The translations under genes and the position numbers were made by a program. 64,000 nt of DNA from positions 793,756 through 857,755 of the forward strand of contig CAWBTX010000006.1 of NCBI GenBank assembly GCA_963791905.1, given 5' to 3'. Every line of letters begins with the position of its first letter. Positions within the stretch are counted from its first letter, which is position 1. This document shows positions 62,607 through 64,000 of the stretch, piece by piece. This DNA is from Gaiellasilicea sp963791905. Its GTDB lineage: Bacteria; Actinomycetota; Thermoleophilia; Gaiellales; Gaiellaceae. The notes under the pieces are model-generated. The model ran no database searches, was not told the origin of the DNA, and saw nothing but the letters and a program-made list of their open reading frames with translations.

Positions 62607-64000
62607 ATGTCGGCGCGCAGAGGCCTCACGCCGATCCCGGCGGCGTTCCTCTCGATGCTCGTGCCCGGGCTCGGCCAGCTCCTCGCCGGCGCCCGGAGGC
62701 GGGGTCTGGCTCTCCTCGGCGCCACGGCGATCCTGCTCGTCGTCGTGCTCGCCGGCGCCGTCTGGCTGCCCGGCATCGTCTCGATCGACCGGAGGCTCGT
62801 GGCCGGCGTGCTCGCGGTCGATCTCGCGCTCCTCGGCCTCCGGTTCTTCGCCGTGCTCGATGCCGGACGGGGGGGCCGCGCGCCGACGGCCCGAGTGGCC
62901 CTCGTCGTCTTGCTCGCCGCGACGGCCCTGCCGCACGTCGCGTTCGCGTACGTGACCGTGCGCAGCTACGCCGTGCTCGAGACCGTCTTCGCGGACGAGG
63001 AGCCGCAGGACGTCCTGCCTGCGCACGGGCTCTTCCTCGCGGCCGAGCCCGCGCTCCCGCGCTGGGTCGATCCCGACAGCTGGGAGCTCGGGCTCGCCGA
63101 GCAGCTCGGGCCGGGCGAGACGCGGCCACTCGTGCGCTCGCCCGAGGTGCTGGCCGGTGCGGCGGCGGCCAAGCGGCCGTGGACGACGATCCTCCTCCTC
63201 GGGACCGACGAGGGCCCGGGCAACTGGGGCGAGCGCACCGACACGATCATCGTCGTCGCCGCGCAGCACGGGACCGGCCGCGCCGCCGCCTTCGGCATCC
63301 CGCGCAACCTGGCCCAGGTGGCCGTGGGAGGAAAGCTGAAGCGCTTTCGCGAGCCCTTGAACGGCCTGTACGCCTTCGCGCACGAGCGGCCGGAGCTCTT
63401 CCCGGGCGGCGTCGATCCCGGCGCGACCGCGCTGAAGCAGGCGGCCTCGCGCCTGCTCGGCATCCGGGTCGACTACTACGCGCTCGTCAACCTGCGCGGC
63501 TTCGCCGACCTCGTCGACGCGCTCGGCGGCGTCCGCATCCTCGTCAAGGAACGGCTCGTCGACTCGGTCACACGGCCGGCCTGGGGCGAGCCGAAGCCAC
63601 GCATCGACGTGGTCCCGGGGCGCACGTACCACTTCTACGGCCGCGAAGCGCTCGCGTACGTCCGCTCGCGCAAGGCCTCGAGCGACTACACGCGCATGGC
63701 ACGGCAGCGCTGCTTCCTGAGCGCGCTCGCCGACCAACTCGACCCCGTCCACGTCCTGCGCAACTTCGGCTCGCTCGCGAGGACCGTCGAGACCAGCGTC
63801 TCGACCGACGTCCCGCTCGACCGCTTCCCGGGCCTCGTCCGCCTGGTCACAGGGATCGACCCGAAGGAGACGCTGACCGTGACCTTCGGCCCCGACTACT
63901 TCTTCGCCCGGCGGAAGAAGGACAACCACCCCGTCCCGCACGGCGGGAAGATCCGGGCGACGGTTCGCACCGCGATCCTCCAACCGGAGCGGCTAGGCGC
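62607..64000 (+). CDS. LytR-CpsA-Psr (LCP) family glycan ligase (3' partial)
   Basis: Membrane-anchored LCP enzyme, which attaches polyprenyl-linked glycans to the cell wall. Open from ATG 62607 to the window edge with no stop, 464 codons visible, no frameshift. The N-terminal region has three hydrophobic segments (residues about 15-50, 70-90 and 95-125); the LCP domain starts near residue 190 with TTILLLGTDEGPGNWGERTD, including the Asp and Arg of the active site. FGIPRNLAQ follows, then DYYALVNLRGFADLVDALGG and YVRSRKASSDYTRMARQRCF with the second Arg cluster. Its place beside the glycan genes fits wall attachment of the polymer made here. Probably leaderless. Confidence 0.88.
   Translation, partial: MSARRGLTPIPAAFLSMLVPGLGQLLAGARRRGLALLGATAILLVVVLAGAVWLPGIVSIDRRLVAGVLAVDLALLGLRFFAVLDAGRGGRAPTARVALVVLLAATALPHVAFAYVTVRSYAVLETVFADEEPQDVLPAHGLFLAAEPALPRWVDPDSWELGLAEQLGPGETRPLVRSPEVLAGAAAAKRPWTTILLLGTDEGPGNWGERTDTIIVVAAQHGTGRAAAFGIPRNLAQVAVGGKLKRFREPLNGLYAFAHERPELFPGGVDPGATALKQAASRLLGIRVDYYALVNLRGFADLVDALGGVRILVKERLVDSVTRPAWGEPKPRIDVVPGRTYHFYGREALAYVRSRKASSDYTRMARQRCFLSALADQLDPVHVLRNFGSLARTVETSVSTDVPLDRFPGLVRLVTGIDPKETLTVTFGPDYFFARRKKDNHPVPHGGKIRATVRTAILQPERLG

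Noticed and set aside
1..64000. tRNA, rRNA, CRISPR arrays, att sites, replication origin
   Set aside because: No cloverleaf-like stretch, repeat-spacer array or DnaA-box cluster was seen; the few intergenic gaps are too short for most of these.

Overview
The window reads as a high-GC, gene-dense actinobacterial chromosome segment. Three things suggest a member of the class Thermoleophilia (Gaiellales or Solirubrobacterales type) rather than a mycobacterium or streptomycete: a complete coenzyme F420 set encoded as separate small proteins, many leaderless-looking gene starts, and a very large glycan-assembly region. That placement is an inference; no rRNA gene is present to test it. I see no tRNA, rRNA, CRISPR array, insertion sequence or phage gene. 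No stretch above 300 bases lacks a gene; the longest non-coding stretches are 161 bases (21549-21709, a long palindrome) and 113 bases (62494-62606).

Layout. 1-2.1 kb: end of a deaminase-like amidohydrolase and a sarcosine-oxidase-like flavoenzyme. 2.1-5.0 kb (minus strand): cofC-cofD-fno-cofE, an F420 operon joined by 4-base overlaps. 5.0-6.6 kb: a PolX-like protein whose polymerase active site looks lost. 6.6-10.0 kb (minus): hemE-hemH-wzt-small ORF, so the ATPase of an O-antigen-type ABC exporter sits inside a heme operon; its permease partner wzm is at 10.8-11.6 kb. 11.7-15.6 kb: a WecA-type initiating phosphotransferase fused to a CapD-like half, followed by a membrane glycosyltransferase. 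15.6-29.0 kb (minus): a 13-kb run of about twelve overlapping genes (glycosyltransferases, a DegT aminotransferase, an SDR enzyme, a TIGR04325-type methyltransferase), interrupted once by the 161-base palindrome. 29-41 kb: shorter divergent and convergent units with glycosyltransferases, several methyltransferases, a flippase, a GDP-mannose-dehydratase-like enzyme and a GDP-fucose-synthase-like enzyme. 41-48.6 kb: membrane proteins, a dolichol-phosphate-mannose-synthase-like GT2 with its DUF2304 partner, a CgeB-like glycosyltransferase and an LPG-synthase-TM protein. 48.6-53.4 kb (minus): three GT4 enzymes and a WbaP-type initiating transferase. 53.5-58.2 kb: an O-antigen ligase/polymerase and three glycosyltransferases. 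58.1-62.5 kb (minus): a second flippase, a methyltransferase, a secreted glycoside-hydrolase-like protein and UDP-glucuronate decarboxylase. 62.6 kb to the end: an LCP-family ligase running off the edge.

How it works together (inference). Two different initiating enzymes (WecA type, WbaP type), an ABC exporter, two Wzx-type flippases and a Wzy/WaaL-type protein imply at least two surface glycans, one exported by ABC transport and one flipped and polymerised. The nucleotide-sugar enzymes would supply deoxy-, amino- and pentose sugars, and the LCP protein could attach finished chains to the cell wall.

Quality warning. Most genes between about 13 and 60 kb carry one or more single-base frameshifts while their catalytic motifs stay conserved in another frame. 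Several shifts sit at short G or C runs, so I read them mainly as consensus errors of a draft or long-read assembly rather than decay, and I list such genes as one CDS with the break points. Recurrent organisation: 4-base ATGA/GTGA overlaps between co-directional genes; convergent genes abut or overlap with no terminator; divergent genes often have start codons 22-24 bases apart with TAnnnT boxes between them.
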